DNA of 64,000 nucleotides, from NCBI RefSeq assembly GCF_009765875.1, contig NZ_LMUP01000016.1, positions 146,151-210,150 of the forward strand, written 5' to 3'. Source of the DNA: Pedobacter sp. L105 (GTDB lineage: Bacteria; Bacteroidota; Bacteroidia; Sphingobacteriales; Sphingobacteriaceae). The notes below the pieces were generated by a model, which saw only the letters and a list, made by a program, of their open reading frames with translations, made no database searches and had not been told where the DNA came from. A program made the translations under genes and the position numbers. Below are positions 49,226 through 58,589 of the stretch, piece after piece. Numbering within the stretch: the first letter of the stretch is position 1; each line of letters opens with the position of its first letter.

Positions 49226-50503
49226 TTAGGATAAGATATCAGCTCCGATCATACAGTTTAAACATTTTTTTGGTGAGCAGTAGCTTTTATACAATTGCAG
49301 CACAGCCTGAGAGTCATATGCGCCCCTTAATTGAAGCCCCGCTTTCCTGTACTGGCGCGTAATTGCATTACTTTCAGCAGGAATCTTCTTCAATAAAACG
49401 ATAGACCGTTCAATAAATTCTGTCTGCCTGAAATATTTCCCATAAGTATACAGCAATAGACAAACGGTATTGATCATCAGATTTTCGATGGACTTCCTGC
49501 CCAGGCGTGTAGAAACAGGTTGACATAACCTGTCAAAATCAGAATGATTTTTCCAGTAAGGATGAACGTTAATATCCGAGAACATATGAATTAATTTCCG
49601 GGGGTCTGGCTCCTGCAGCAGATTAGCGAAGAGATGCTGTCGGCTGATCAGTAATCCCGCAGCTTGTGCAATCCTCAACGGCGGAAAGTTCTGCGGGTGC
49701 ATCCTCATAAATTTCCATAAAGACTTATTCACAGGAACCAGCTGGTATTTTTTTCGGAGAAATGTATATTCCGATTGTAACTGTTTGGGATATTCATCTG
49801 TAAACTCACCATCAAGGAAACCGGCCTGTCCAAACAACAGTGCTTCGGCCTGAAGGGCATTATCCCTGTGCCTGGCCAGTATCGTAAACGGCAGGCTGGC
49901 AGCCAGCAATTCAAAAGGCAGGGCGTTGACTTTGAAGCCAAAGTTTTTCATCAGTAATTCATAACAGACCTTATTCCAGTAATAACTGTCCTGACTCAAT
50001 CCAAAAGCCAATTCATCTGCTTTCTCCCTGAAACGGTCGCTCACCATATGCTGAAACATCTTCTTTACCGTCAATGGGTCTGCATGGGAAATCTGTTTGG
50101 CACAAGGAAAGAAATTCAGTCCGCCGTTCAATTGTTCATATCCTGCCAGCAGGGCTTCAGGAATTAAATCTTTCAACACCAATACTGGAATAATACTCCC
50201 ATCGGTTCGGCATATAGGCACATCATCTTCATATACCACGTGAAGTATTACCGAATCATAAGACTGATCGACCTGATGGCCATGTAAGAGCCAGTCGGAA
50301 GATCTAACATGAATCTCCAGATTTCCCGCCCAGACCTGACCGCCTAGCTGTAATTTCGCCCCGCTAAAGTCAGGCCCGGCATGGGTATTTGGCAATCCAG
50401 GATGAATAATGCGGAGCGATTCCCCATTTGTACAGAAATAATCCCTCCGCAGCAACAACCTGAACTGCCAGATGTAGTGTAAAAAATCTTCATTAAGCTG
50501 CAT
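49226..50503 (-). CDS. DUF2851-family protein
   Basis: The 425-residue protein begins M-Q-L-N-E-D-F-L-H-Y-I-W and has family-typical segments H-A-G-P-D-F, G-N-L-E-I-H and H-V-V-Y-E-D-D. The N-L-E-I-H-V segment and the C-terminal cysteines (C-S-P-K-K-C-L-N-C) suggest a nuclease-like or metal-binding fold. The function is not established. It lies 51 bp past pyrF on the same strand and 85 bp before the PspC gene. Confidence 0.88.
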   Translation of the reverse strand: MQLNEDFLHYIWQFRLLLRRDYFCTNGESLRIIHPGLPNTHAGPDFSGAKLQLGGQVWAGNLEIHVRSSDWLLHGHQVDQSYDSVILHVVYEDDVPICRTDGSIIPVLVLKDLIPEALLAGYEQLNGGLNFFPCAKQISHADPLTVKKMFQHMVSDRFREKADELAFGLSQDSYYWNKVCYELLMKNFGFKVNALPFELLAASLPFTILARHRDNALQAEALLFGQAGFLDGEFTDEYPKQLQSEYTFLRKKYQLVPVNKSLWKFMRMHPQNFPPLRIAQAAGLLISRQHLFANLLQEPDPRKLIHMFSDINVHPYWKNHSDFDRLCQPVSTRLGRKSIENLMINTVCLLLYTYGKYFRQTEFIERSIVLLKKIPAESNAITRQYRKAGLQLRGAYDSQAVLQLYKSYCSPKKCLNCMIGADILS

Positions 50504-50554
50504 ACATGCAAACTTAATACGAACACGTTATTTCTTGTTAATTAAAATAAATAA

Positions 50555-51385
50555 TTAAATCAGTCCTGCCTTTTCCAGTATACCCTGCATCTCCTGCTGT
50601 AATTTCAGGGCTTCCTCTCTCGCTTTTTCGGCAAAATCTTCGCCCTTGCCTGCATAAATGATTCCTCTGGCCGAATTAACCAGCAATCCGCAATGATCAT
50701 TTAATCCAAACTCACATACCTCTGCCAAACTGCCGCCCTGTGCACCAACTCCCGGAACCAGCAAAAAACTATCTGGTGCCAGTCGCCTGATATTTGCAAA
50801 TTCAGATCCCCTGGTGGCTCCTACAACATACATTAAGCGTTCACTATCTGCCCATTCGGAAGAAACTTTGATCACCTGCTCATACAATTTACCCTCAGGT
50901 GTTTCCAGCAGCTGAAAATCATGATGTCCTTCATTTGATGTTGCCGCCAGCAGGATCACCCATTTATCTTTATGCGTTAAAAAAGGGCTTACCGAATCTT
51001 TACCCATATAAGGTGCTACTGTAATCGAATCGAAACTCATGCCAGATTGCTCCAAATTGAAAAAAGCATCTGCGTACATGGCTGAAGTATTACCGATATC
51101 CCCTCTTTTTGCATCGGCAATGGTAAAAATATCCTCAGGCATATAGGCCCATGTTTTGATCAGTGTTTCCCAACCCTTCAAACCGCGGGATTCGTAAAAA
51201 GCTGTATTGGGCTTATACGCAACACATAGATCTTTTGTTGCATCAATAATTTGTCTGTTGAATTCAAAAATCGGATCTTCTTCTTTTAAAAGATGTTTTG
51301 GAATATTTTCCAGCACCGGGTCAAGACCCACGCACAAAAATGATTTTTTAGATTGTATTTGTTCAAATAACTGCTTCTTATTCAT
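50555..51385 (-). CDS. pyrF: Orotidine 5'-phosphate decarboxylase (type 2)
   Basis: PyrF makes UMP, the last step of de novo pyrimidine synthesis. This 276-residue protein is of the longer subfamily 2, with the catalytic motif D-A-K-R-G-D-I-G-N-T-S (about 90-100), V-A-P-Y-M-G-K-D-S and V-P-G-V-G-A-Q-G-G. Start ATG at 51385. The DUF2851 gene follows after 51 bp on the same strand. It is divergent from rho across 271 bp. Confidence 0.95.
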   Translation of the reverse strand: MNKKQLFEQIQSKKSFLCVGLDPVLENIPKHLLKEEDPIFEFNRQIIDATKDLCVAYKPNTAFYESRGLKGWETLIKTWAYMPEDIFTIADAKRGDIGNTSAMYADAFFNLEQSGMSFDSITVAPYMGKDSVSPFLTHKDKWVILLAATSNEGHHDFQLLETPEGKLYEQVIKVSSEWADSERLMYVVGATRGSEFANIRRLAPDSFLLVPGVGAQGGSLAEVCEFGLNDHCGLLVNSARGIIYAGKGEDFAEKAREEALKLQQEMQGILEKAGLI

Positions 51386-51656
51386 TTGGGCTTAGATTAT
51401 GCGCAAATATGCCAAAATTAATACAGCTATTTAAACATGATTTTCAGGGGGACAAAGTAATTTATTTCTAACAATTTTAAATTTTACTTGCAGATTAAGT
51501 TACAAATACATACAATTGCAACATAATTCTCTAAAGTTTATCTGATCATTCCAGAAAATCTCACAAAAATTTGTTCTAATTTTCAAATCCACAATTGCAT
51601 TTTTTGCTTTGATATGCTGATAAATACGTTTTTAAAAAATTCTCTACACCCACATA

Positions 51657-53384
51657 ATGTTTAACAAAACAGAATTAAATGAAAAACTTACTGCAGAACT
51701 GCGTGAGTTAGCAAAATCTCAAGGTATCCTAAATGCTGATGATTTGCGCAAGGCCGAGTTGGTTGAAGTTATTCATCAAATAAGCGAACAACAAAATCAA
51801 CAGGAAGAAGCAGTACCAGCAATTACAGCTGCAGATGTTACTGCCGATGCTACTAAAAGTCCTGTAAAATCAGCTAAACCAAAGGCTGCGAAAAGTAACT
51901 CAGCAGACAAACCGCTAAGAAAAAGAACCCGCATACCAAAAGATGAGCCTGAAACCAGCGGCAACACAATGCCGAACAATTTCAACAGGGCTTCCTTATT
52001 TGACACTCCTCCGGCAGAACAGCAGGAAGAGCAGCAGCCTGATCAGCAACAGGAATCGATTACCGCCGCTGTGGTAGAAAAAGAACCTGAAGTAGTGCCT
52101 ACCGCACTTCGTAAAGAAGATAATCAGCCTGCCCAGACACCTGCCATCAACAACAATGACCTTAAAAAACAAAAGCCATTAAGAGAAGATAACAGGCCAA
52201 AAAACAATGGTAATAACGGCAACAATAATAACCAGAAACAAAACGAAAACAGTTATTCCAACCTGGATTTCGACAATACGATCACCAATGAAGGCGTACT
52301 GGAAATCATGCCTGATGGTTATGGTTTCTTAAGATCGGCAGATTACAACTACCTTTCTTCTCCGGATGATATTTATGTATCACAATCTCAAATCAAACTT
52401 TTTGGTTTAAAAACAGGCGATACCGTTAAAGGAAGTATCCGCCCTCCAAAAGAAGGTGAAAAATATTTCCCGCTGGTAAGGGTAGAAACTATCAATGGCC
52501 GCCTTCCTGCAGATGTGAGGGACAGGGTTCCATTTGACTACCTTACTCCTTTATTCCCTACAGAAAGACTGAACCTGTTTACAGAAACAAATAACTACTC
52601 TACACGTATCATTGACCTGTTTACACCGATAGGTAAAGGTCAGCGTGGATTGATCGTTGCACAGCCTAAAACAGGTAAAACAAATCTATTGAAAGAAGTA
52701 GCCAACGCCATTGCAAAAAACCACCCTGAAGTTTACCTGATCATTCTATTGATCGATGAACGTCCGGAAGAGGTAACAGACATGGCCAGAAGCGTACGTG
52801 CAGAAGTAATTGCTTCAACTTTTGATGAACCTGCAGAACGTCACGTAAAAATTGCCAATATCGTTTTGGAAAAAGCAAAACGCCTGGTAGAATGCGGACA
52901 CGATGTAGTGATTCTGCTGGATTCAATTACCCGTTTAGCACGTGCATACAATACCACTGCTCCTGCATCAGGTAAAATTTTATCCGGTGGTGTGGATGCC
53001 AATGCATTGCATAAACCAAAACGTTTCTTCGGTGCTGCCCGTAACATTGAAAGAGGTGGTTCATTAACCATTCTGGCTACGGCATTAACAGACACAGGAT
53101 CTAAAATGGATGAGGTGATCTTTGAAGAATTCAAAGGTACCGGTAATATGGAATTACAATTAGACCGTAAATTATCTAACAAACGTATCTTCCCTGCTAT
53201 TGACATCACCGCTTCAAGTACGCGTCGCGATGACCTGTTACATGACAGAGATACTTTACAAAGGGTATGGATATTGCGTAACCACCTGGCAGATATGAAT
53301 GCACAGGAAGCAATGGAATTTGTTCAGGCTCAAATCAAGAACACAAAAACCAATGAGGAGTTCTTAATTTCTATGAACAGCTAA
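51657..53384 (+). CDS. rho: Transcription termination factor Rho
   Basis: Rho is the hexameric RNA helicase that ends many transcripts. The N-terminus (about 1-40) is the Rho_N helical domain. A low-complexity insert of about 150 residues follows, rich in Gln, Asn and Pro (E-E-Q-Q-P-D-Q-Q-Q and N-N-G-N-N-G-N-N-N-N). The RNA-binding cold-shock-like domain begins at G-V-L-E-I-M-P-D-G-Y-G-F-L-R (about 214). The ATPase core has A-Q-P-K-T-G-K-T (about 334-341) and L-D-S-I-T-R-L-A-R. The 575-residue length reflects the insert, common in Bacteroidota. pssA starts 6 bp after the stop. Confidence 0.97.
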   Translation: MFNKTELNEKLTAELRELAKSQGILNADDLRKAELVEVIHQISEQQNQQEEAVPAITAADVTADATKSPVKSAKPKAAKSNSADKPLRKRTRIPKDEPETSGNTMPNNFNRASLFDTPPAEQQEEQQPDQQQESITAAVVEKEPEVVPTALRKEDNQPAQTPAINNNDLKKQKPLREDNRPKNNGNNGNNNNQKQNENSYSNLDFDNTITNEGVLEIMPDGYGFLRSADYNYLSSPDDIYVSQSQIKLFGLKTGDTVKGSIRPPKEGEKYFPLVRVETINGRLPADVRDRVPFDYLTPLFPTERLNLFTETNNYSTRIIDLFTPIGKGQRGLIVAQPKTGKTNLLKEVANAIAKNHPEVYLIILLIDERPEEVTDMARSVRAEVIASTFDEPAERHVKIANIVLEKAKRLVECGHDVVILLDSITRLARAYNTTAPASGKILSGGVDANALHKPKRFFGAARNIERGGSLTILATALTDTGSKMDEVIFEEFKGTGNMELQLDRKLSNKRIFPAIDITASSTRRDDLLHDRDTLQRVWILRNHLADMNAQEAMEFVQAQIKNTKTNEEFLISMNS

Positions 53385-53390
53385 TCCAAA

Positions 53391-54074
53391 ATGAAAAAGC
53401 ACATTCCTAATGCATTAACTTGCGCCAACCTGCTTTCAGGATGTATTGGTGTAGTTTTTGCATTTAAAGGCGATTTAAGTACGGCAGCATATGCCGTACT
53501 CCTATCCGGAATATTCGATTTTTTTGATGGTTTTGTAGCCCGATGGCTGGGTGTTAAATCAGCTATAGGCAAAGAACTGGATTCTCTGGCAGATATGGTA
53601 AGTTTTGGTTTCTTACCCGGTGTGGTCATGTTTCAAATGCTTGCACAAAGTGACTATTCTTCACCCTATCTGCCTTATATAGGTTTTCTGATTACCATAT
53701 TTTCGGCACTGCGACTGGCCAAGTTTAATATAGACGAGCGGCAGACGGAAGATTTCATTGGCCTGAATACCCCCATGAATACCTTGTTTATTGTTTCGCT
53801 GCCTTTTATTCAGCGGGACTACCCCGGAATAGGAAACTCTACCCTTTTACTGGTTTCCATCACCGTGATCATGAGTTTCCTGCTTACCAGTGAAATCAGG
53901 ATCTTCTCCTTAAAATTCGGCTCCATGGAATGGGCCAAAAATAAGATCAAATTTATTTTCCTGATTATATCGGCTGTGCTGATCGCTTTTCTGAAGTTTG
54001 CTGCCATCCCTTTTGTACTGGTGTTGTACATCAGCATGTCGTTTTTACATTTCAAGGGCCGCAGTTTAAAATAA
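53391..54074 (+). CDS. pssA: CDP-diacylglycerol-serine O-phosphatidyltransferase
   Basis: PssA makes phosphatidylserine, the precursor of phosphatidylethanolamine. The 227-residue membrane protein carries the CDP-alcohol phosphotransferase motif D-G-x2-A-R-x8-G-x3-D-x3-D as F-D-G-F-V-A-R...G-K-E-L-D-S-L-A-D (about 45-68). Six to seven hydrophobic helices follow. The length and order of helices fit PssA more than PgsA. It lies 6 bp behind rho. A convergent Hpt gene follows after 97 bp. Confidence 0.9.
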   Translation: MKKHIPNALTCANLLSGCIGVVFAFKGDLSTAAYAVLLSGIFDFFDGFVARWLGVKSAIGKELDSLADMVSFGFLPGVVMFQMLAQSDYSSPYLPYIGFLITIFSALRLAKFNIDERQTEDFIGLNTPMNTLFIVSLPFIQRDYPGIGNSTLLLVSITVIMSFLLTSEIRIFSLKFGSMEWAKNKIKFIFLIISAVLIAFLKFAAIPFVLVLYISMSFLHFKGRSLK

Positions 54075-54171
54075 AAAGAAGCACGGGCTTTAAGCACATA
54101 GAAAAACAGGCATTGCCTGAGTCTGCAGCGCATAAACAAAACACAACCTCAAAAACCTGCTTTACGCGAAA

Positions 54172-54549
54172 TTAAAGCCGTTTTTCCAGATCTGCTTTAG
54201 CTTCATCAAGCTGTCTGTACAAAATAGCTATAAAATCATTAAACTCCTGAAGTGCCTTTGGCATATCCGAAAGATCTTTTTTGTCGCGGGCATTTGTCTC
54301 GATATGCTGAAGATGTACACGGGCGTCTTCCCTGCCTACGTAGGACAAAGTTGGTTTAATCTTATGTGCATGTCCTGCTGCTTTTTCCCAATCTTCTGCT
54401 AAAATGGACTGTTCAAGATCCGCAACATAAAGTGGCGTTTGCAGTTTGAACATATCGATCATTTCGATCATGAATTCGGCACTGTCACCAGACATATCCC
54501 GAAGGTATGACAAATCCAGGGGGCTGTTGTTTTTTTCTTCGTTAATCAT
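54172..54549 (-). CDS. Hpt-domain phosphotransfer protein
   Basis: The stand-alone 125-residue histidine phosphotransfer protein has the phosphorylated His in A-H-A-H-K-I-K-P-T-L (about 60-69), in a four-helix bundle. Proteins of this type relay phosphates between response regulators in a phosphorelay. No kinase or receiver gene is adjacent, so the partners are elsewhere. It follows folK after 22 bp on the same strand, probably cotranscribed. Confidence 0.88.
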   Translation of the reverse strand: MINEEKNNSPLDLSYLRDMSGDSAEFMIEMIDMFKLQTPLYVADLEQSILAEDWEKAAGHAHKIKPTLSYVGREDARVHLQHIETNARDKKDLSDMPKALQEFNDFIAILYRQLDEAKADLEKRL

Positions 54550-54571
54550 TTAAGACAAAACTAATATAAAA

Positions 54572-55069
54572 TTATAATATTTTTGATACTGATAAATTAT
54601 CCTGCAACAAAGACAGCAGGGCTGATATACTTTGCTGTAATACAGGATGGTTTACTGCACCCGCAATCTCTGCCAGCGGTACCAGTACAAATTTTCTTTC
54701 CTGCATCCAGGGATGCGGCACCTGAAGTTTTTCGCCCTCGCTGATCACTTCTTCACCGTATAAAATGATGTCTATATCGATCAGCCTGGCACCCCATTTT
54801 TCTTCTCTAACCCTTCCCAGTTCCTCTTCTATTTTCAATACACTTTCCAACACTTCAAAAGGGCTCAACACCGTATCCACACCTATAGCCATATTGAGAA
54901 ATGACGGCTGATCTTCATTTCCCCAGGCGGCAGTTTCATACACAGACGACACCGCAGCTACCTCCCCTATCTTCAGCGCTATTTTACTGATAGCTTGGTT
55001 AAGTATAGCCTTTTTGTCCCCTAAATTACTCCCGAGTAACAAATACACTCTTTTGCGCTCCAATTCCAT
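54572..55069 (-). CDS. folK: 7,8-dihydro-6-hydroxymethylpterin pyrophosphokinase
   Basis: FolK transfers pyrophosphate from ATP to hydroxymethyl-dihydropterin in folate synthesis. The 165-residue protein has L-G-S-N-L-G-D-K (about 12-19), Y-E-T-A-A-W-G (about 44), the FolK signature W-G-A-R-L-I-D-I-D-I-I-L-Y-G (about 91-104) and P-H-P-W-M-Q-E-R-K-F-V. It is divergent from sppA; a 53-bp gap holds the sppA promoter element. The Hpt gene lies downstream. Confidence 0.95.
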   Translation of the reverse strand: MELERKRVYLLLGSNLGDKKAILNQAISKIALKIGEVAAVSSVYETAAWGNEDQPSFLNMAIGVDTVLSPFEVLESVLKIEEELGRVREEKWGARLIDIDIILYGEEVISEGEKLQVPHPWMQERKFVLVPLAEIAGAVNHPVLQQSISALLSLLQDNLSVSKIL

Positions 55070-55090
55070 AAAAAAGCCTGATTCATTTAA

Positions 55091-55098
55091 TATCTTTG
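55091..55098 (+). promoter_or_regulatory. Candidate -7 element for sppA
   Basis: TATCTTTG matches TAnnTTTG and ends 23 bp before the sppA ATG. The -33 TTG is missing at the normal spacing. Confidence 0.42.
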
Positions 55099-55121
55099 CA
55101 AATTAAATACTAATCATCCAG

Positions 55122-56891
55122 ATGAGAGAATTTTTCAAATATGTTTTTGCCACCGTTGTAGGAATTATCATTTCTACTTTCCTTATTGCCCTGGTCGCCG
55201 TCCTTTTTATCGTAGCCATTGTTTCTTCCGTAAATGAGGACAAAAGTGTAGACGTTGCCAGCAATAGCGTACTCTATCTTAATCTTGATCAAAGTATTAA
55301 AGAGCGTACACCAAATAAAACATTTGACAATCTTCCGATCATTGGCTCCGGCGGCGGCAAAAGTATTGGCTTTTATGATTTGATCAGGGCCCTGAAAAAA
55401 GCCAAGACTGATGATAATATTAAATGTGTATACCTGAATGTTAGTTCTCCAGGTGCCGGAAGGGCAACTTTAAAAGAGATCAGGGATGCCATGATTGATT
55501 TCAAAACCAGTAGAAAGAAAATCATCGCATATAGTGAAGTATATACCCAGGATGCTTATTACCTGGCCTCGGCAGCAAATGAGGTCTATATCAATCCGCA
55601 GGGCGCACTTGAATTTAAAGGATTCAGCTCACAGCTTACTTTCTACAAAGGAGCCATGGAAAAAATTGGTGTGGAAGCGCAGATCATTCGTGTAGGTAAC
55701 TATAAAAGTGCTGTGGAGCCTTTCATCAATGATAAAATGAGTGATTATAACCGCATACAGGTGACTGCCTATCTTGGTGGATTATATAACACTTTCCTGG
55801 AAGGGATCTCTCAATCCAGAAATATCCCTAAAGATAGTTTATATGCTTATGCCAATACCTACCGGGTAAAACAACCTAAAGATGCCCTGGCACTTAAAAT
55901 GGTTGATGGATTAAAATATAAAGATGAAATCATTGACGAGTTAAAATCATTGAGCGGAACAGGAAAGAAAGAAACATTGTCTACCATTACCATCAATGAT
56001 TATGCAACTAACCTGAAAACAGAAAACAGTGAAAGTTCTAACAAAATAGCCGTGATCTATGCCAATGGCGAAATCACCGGCGGTGAAGGAAATGATGAGT
56101 CTATTGGCTCGGAACGTATTTCCCGTGCCATCAGAAAAGCCAGGCAGGATGATAATATTAAAGCAATTGTACTGCGTGTAAATTCTGGCGGCGGCAGCGC
56201 GCTGGCTTCAGATGTGATCTGGAGAGAGATTGTGCTGAGTAAAAAAGTTAAACCCGTAATCGCCTCCTTTGGTGACGTTGCTGCATCAGGCGGATATTAT
56301 ATCGGCTGTGCCGCAGATTCAATCTTTGTACAGCCCAATACCATTACAGGATCTATCGGTGTATTTGGAATTATCCCCAACTTTCAAAACCTGCTGACCA
56401 ACAAATTGGGTGTTACATTTGACGGTGTTAAAACCGGACAGTATGCAGATATTATGAGCGTTAACCGTCCTTTAACTGCCGGTGAAAGATTAATTATCCA
56501 AAATGATGTGAACCATGTATATGACAGCTTCACTTCCCGCGTAGCCGAAGGACGTAAGAAATCAAAATCTTATATTGATTCCATAGGCGGCGGCCATGTA
56601 TGGATAGGCACAGACGCTGTTAAAATCGGTCTGGCAGACAGGATTGGTAATTTCAACGATGCGATTGTTGCAGCTGGCAAAAAAGCAAAATTAAAAGATT
56701 ATAAAATTGTTGAGTACCCACAGAAAATTGATCCTCTAAAATCTTTATTGGACGATGCGACTGAAAATGTAAGGGTATATTATGCAAAGAGGGAATTTGG
56801 CGAAAATTTCATGTTGTACGAGCAACTGAAAAAAGCCCTTGTCCATACAGGGATTCAGGCAAGCATGCCCTTCCAGATCAACGTTCAATAA
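55122..56891 (+). CDS. sppA: Signal peptide peptidase SppA (67K type)
   Basis: SppA degrades cleaved signal peptides in the membrane. One N-terminal helix (about 8-36) anchors a duplicated Clp/crotonase-like protease of 589 residues. The general-base Lys is in G-N-Y-K-S-A-V-E-P-F (about 194) and the nucleophile Ser in G-D-V-A-A-S-G-G-Y-Y (about 388), with T-G-S-I-G-V-F-G close behind. The long form with two repeats is common to this phylum. polX follows after 3 bp on the same strand. Confidence 0.95.
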   Translation: MREFFKYVFATVVGIIISTFLIALVAVLFIVAIVSSVNEDKSVDVASNSVLYLNLDQSIKERTPNKTFDNLPIIGSGGGKSIGFYDLIRALKKAKTDDNIKCVYLNVSSPGAGRATLKEIRDAMIDFKTSRKKIIAYSEVYTQDAYYLASAANEVYINPQGALEFKGFSSQLTFYKGAMEKIGVEAQIIRVGNYKSAVEPFINDKMSDYNRIQVTAYLGGLYNTFLEGISQSRNIPKDSLYAYANTYRVKQPKDALALKMVDGLKYKDEIIDELKSLSGTGKKETLSTITINDYATNLKTENSESSNKIAVIYANGEITGGEGNDESIGSERISRAIRKARQDDNIKAIVLRVNSGGGSALASDVIWREIVLSKKVKPVIASFGDVAASGGYYIGCAADSIFVQPNTITGSIGVFGIIPNFQNLLTNKLGVTFDGVKTGQYADIMSVNRPLTAGERLIIQNDVNHVYDSFTSRVAEGRKKSKSYIDSIGGGHVWIGTDAVKIGLADRIGNFNDAIVAAGKKAKLKDYKIVEYPQKIDPLKSLLDDATENVRVYYAKREFGENFMLYEQLKKALVHTGIQASMPFQINVQ

Positions 56892-56894
56892 TCA

Positions 56895-58571
56895 ATGGAA
56901 AACAAAACTATAGCCCGCAGTTTGCGACTTCTGTCACAATTGATGGAGTTGCACAATGAAAATCCTTTTAAAATAAAAAGTGTAGCCAATGCTGCTTTTA
57001 AAGTAGATAAACTACCCTTTGCCATTAACACCAAAACACAGGAAGAAATTGAGCAGATAGATGGACTGGGTAAAAGTACGGCCTTAAAAATCTGGGAATT
57101 ACTGCAAACCGGAACCATGACCGATCTGCAAAACATACTGGCCAACACCCCCGAAGGCATTGTAGAAATGCTGGGCATCAAAGGAATTGGCCCTAAAAAA
57201 ATCATGGTGATCTGGAAAGATCTGGGCATCGAAAATGTTGGCGAACTTTATTACGCCTGTAATGAAAACCGACTGATAGAAGCCAAAGGTTTCGGGTTAA
57301 AAACCCAGGAAGAGATTAAAAAAGTCATTGAATTTAAAATGGCCGCCCAGGGCAAATTCCTGTATGCCCAGGCAGAAACTCTGGTAAACAGTCTACTGGC
57401 AGAGCTTACCCTGTGGTTAACGGAAATAGAAGAAACATCGTCCATCAACATCGCGGGAGGATACCGCAGGTTCAACGAGATCATTGAAGAACTCGATTTT
57501 GTGATCGGCACTAATGATCCTGCCGCACTGATTGCCGGGCTACCCCTACTTACCGCCTTCTCTTTTGAACAGCAAACAGAACAATTGTTTGTTGCCATGA
57601 GCCCTTTTGGCTTAAAAATACAACTGCATATTTATCCAAAAGCAGACGAGTATCTTAACCTCTTCCGGTTAACCGGTAACGAACAACATGTAGAACAGGT
57701 ACTTCAACTGTCTGGCAACGGACCTTTCTCCAGTGAAAATGAGATCTATGCCAAAGCAGGCCTGGCCTTTATTGAGCCAGAGCTTAGAGAAGGATTAAAT
57801 GAAGTTGAGCTGGCCAAAACAAACAGCCTCCCTCAGCTGGTTACCTTTGAAGATTTAACAGGAAGCCTGCATAACCACTCTACCTGGAGCGACGGGGTGC
57901 ATACATTAGAACAAATGGCCTCCTATTGTAAAGAGACACTTCATCTCGAATATCTGGGTATGTGCGACCACTCCAAATCGGCTTTTTATGCTAACGGATT
58001 AAACGAACAGCGCATTTATGCACAGCATCAGGAAATTGATGCTTTAAATATAAAACTGGCTCCTTTTAAAATATTTAAGGGCATTGAAAGCGACATCCTC
58101 AATGATGGGTCACTGGATTACAGTGATGATATCCTGAAGACCTTCGATTTTGTGGTTGCTTCCGTACACAGCAATTTAAGGATGGACGAAGAGAAAGCTA
58201 CTGCCAGACTAATTAAAGCTATAGAAAATCCTTATACCACCATTCTCGGCCATCCAACAGGACGACTGTTACTAAGCAGAAAAGGCTATCCTATAGATTA
58301 CCACAAAGTGATCGATGCCTGCGCAGCCAATAACGTAGTGATTGAGATCAATGCCAATCCGCTGCGTTTAGACCTCGACTGGAGATATCATCGTTACGCG
58401 CTGGAAAAAGGAGTATTATTGTCCGTTAATCCTGATGCACACCGCATGGAAGGTTTCAGGGATATGCACTATGGTGTTTATATTGGCAGGAAAGGCGGAC
58501 TGGAAGCTAAACAATGTCTCAATGCGTTCAGCCTTTCAGAAATTACAGATTATTTCAATGGCCGTAAATAA
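56895..58571 (+). CDS. PolX-like protein with PHP domain, polymerase site degenerate
   Basis: The 558-residue protein has the PolX layout: an N-terminal helix-hairpin-helix region (about 5-140), a polymerase-beta-like nucleotidyltransferase domain (about 160-300) and a C-terminal PHP domain (about 320-558). The PHP motifs are intact (L-H-N-H-S-T-W-S-D-G, C-D-H-S, G-I-E-S-D, S-V-H-S, G-H-P-T-G-R, N-P-D-A-H). The polymerase site is not: the G-D-x-D motif reads E-E-L-D-F-V (about 198) and the third Asp position reads K-I-Q-L-H-I. A PHP exonuclease or phosphoesterase function is likelier than DNA synthesis. Confidence 0.85.
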   Translation: MENKTIARSLRLLSQLMELHNENPFKIKSVANAAFKVDKLPFAINTKTQEEIEQIDGLGKSTALKIWELLQTGTMTDLQNILANTPEGIVEMLGIKGIGPKKIMVIWKDLGIENVGELYYACNENRLIEAKGFGLKTQEEIKKVIEFKMAAQGKFLYAQAETLVNSLLAELTLWLTEIEETSSINIAGGYRRFNEIIEELDFVIGTNDPAALIAGLPLLTAFSFEQQTEQLFVAMSPFGLKIQLHIYPKADEYLNLFRLTGNEQHVEQVLQLSGNGPFSSENEIYAKAGLAFIEPELREGLNEVELAKTNSLPQLVTFEDLTGSLHNHSTWSDGVHTLEQMASYCKETLHLEYLGMCDHSKSAFYANGLNEQRIYAQHQEIDALNIKLAPFKIFKGIESDILNDGSLDYSDDILKTFDFVVASVHSNLRMDEEKATARLIKAIENPYTTILGHPTGRLLLSRKGYPIDYHKVIDACAANNVVIEINANPLRLDLDWRYHRYALEKGVLLSVNPDAHRMEGFRDMHYGVYIGRKGGLEAKQCLNAFSLSEITDYFNGRK

Positions 58572-58589
58572 TAAACTACCTTTGAACTT

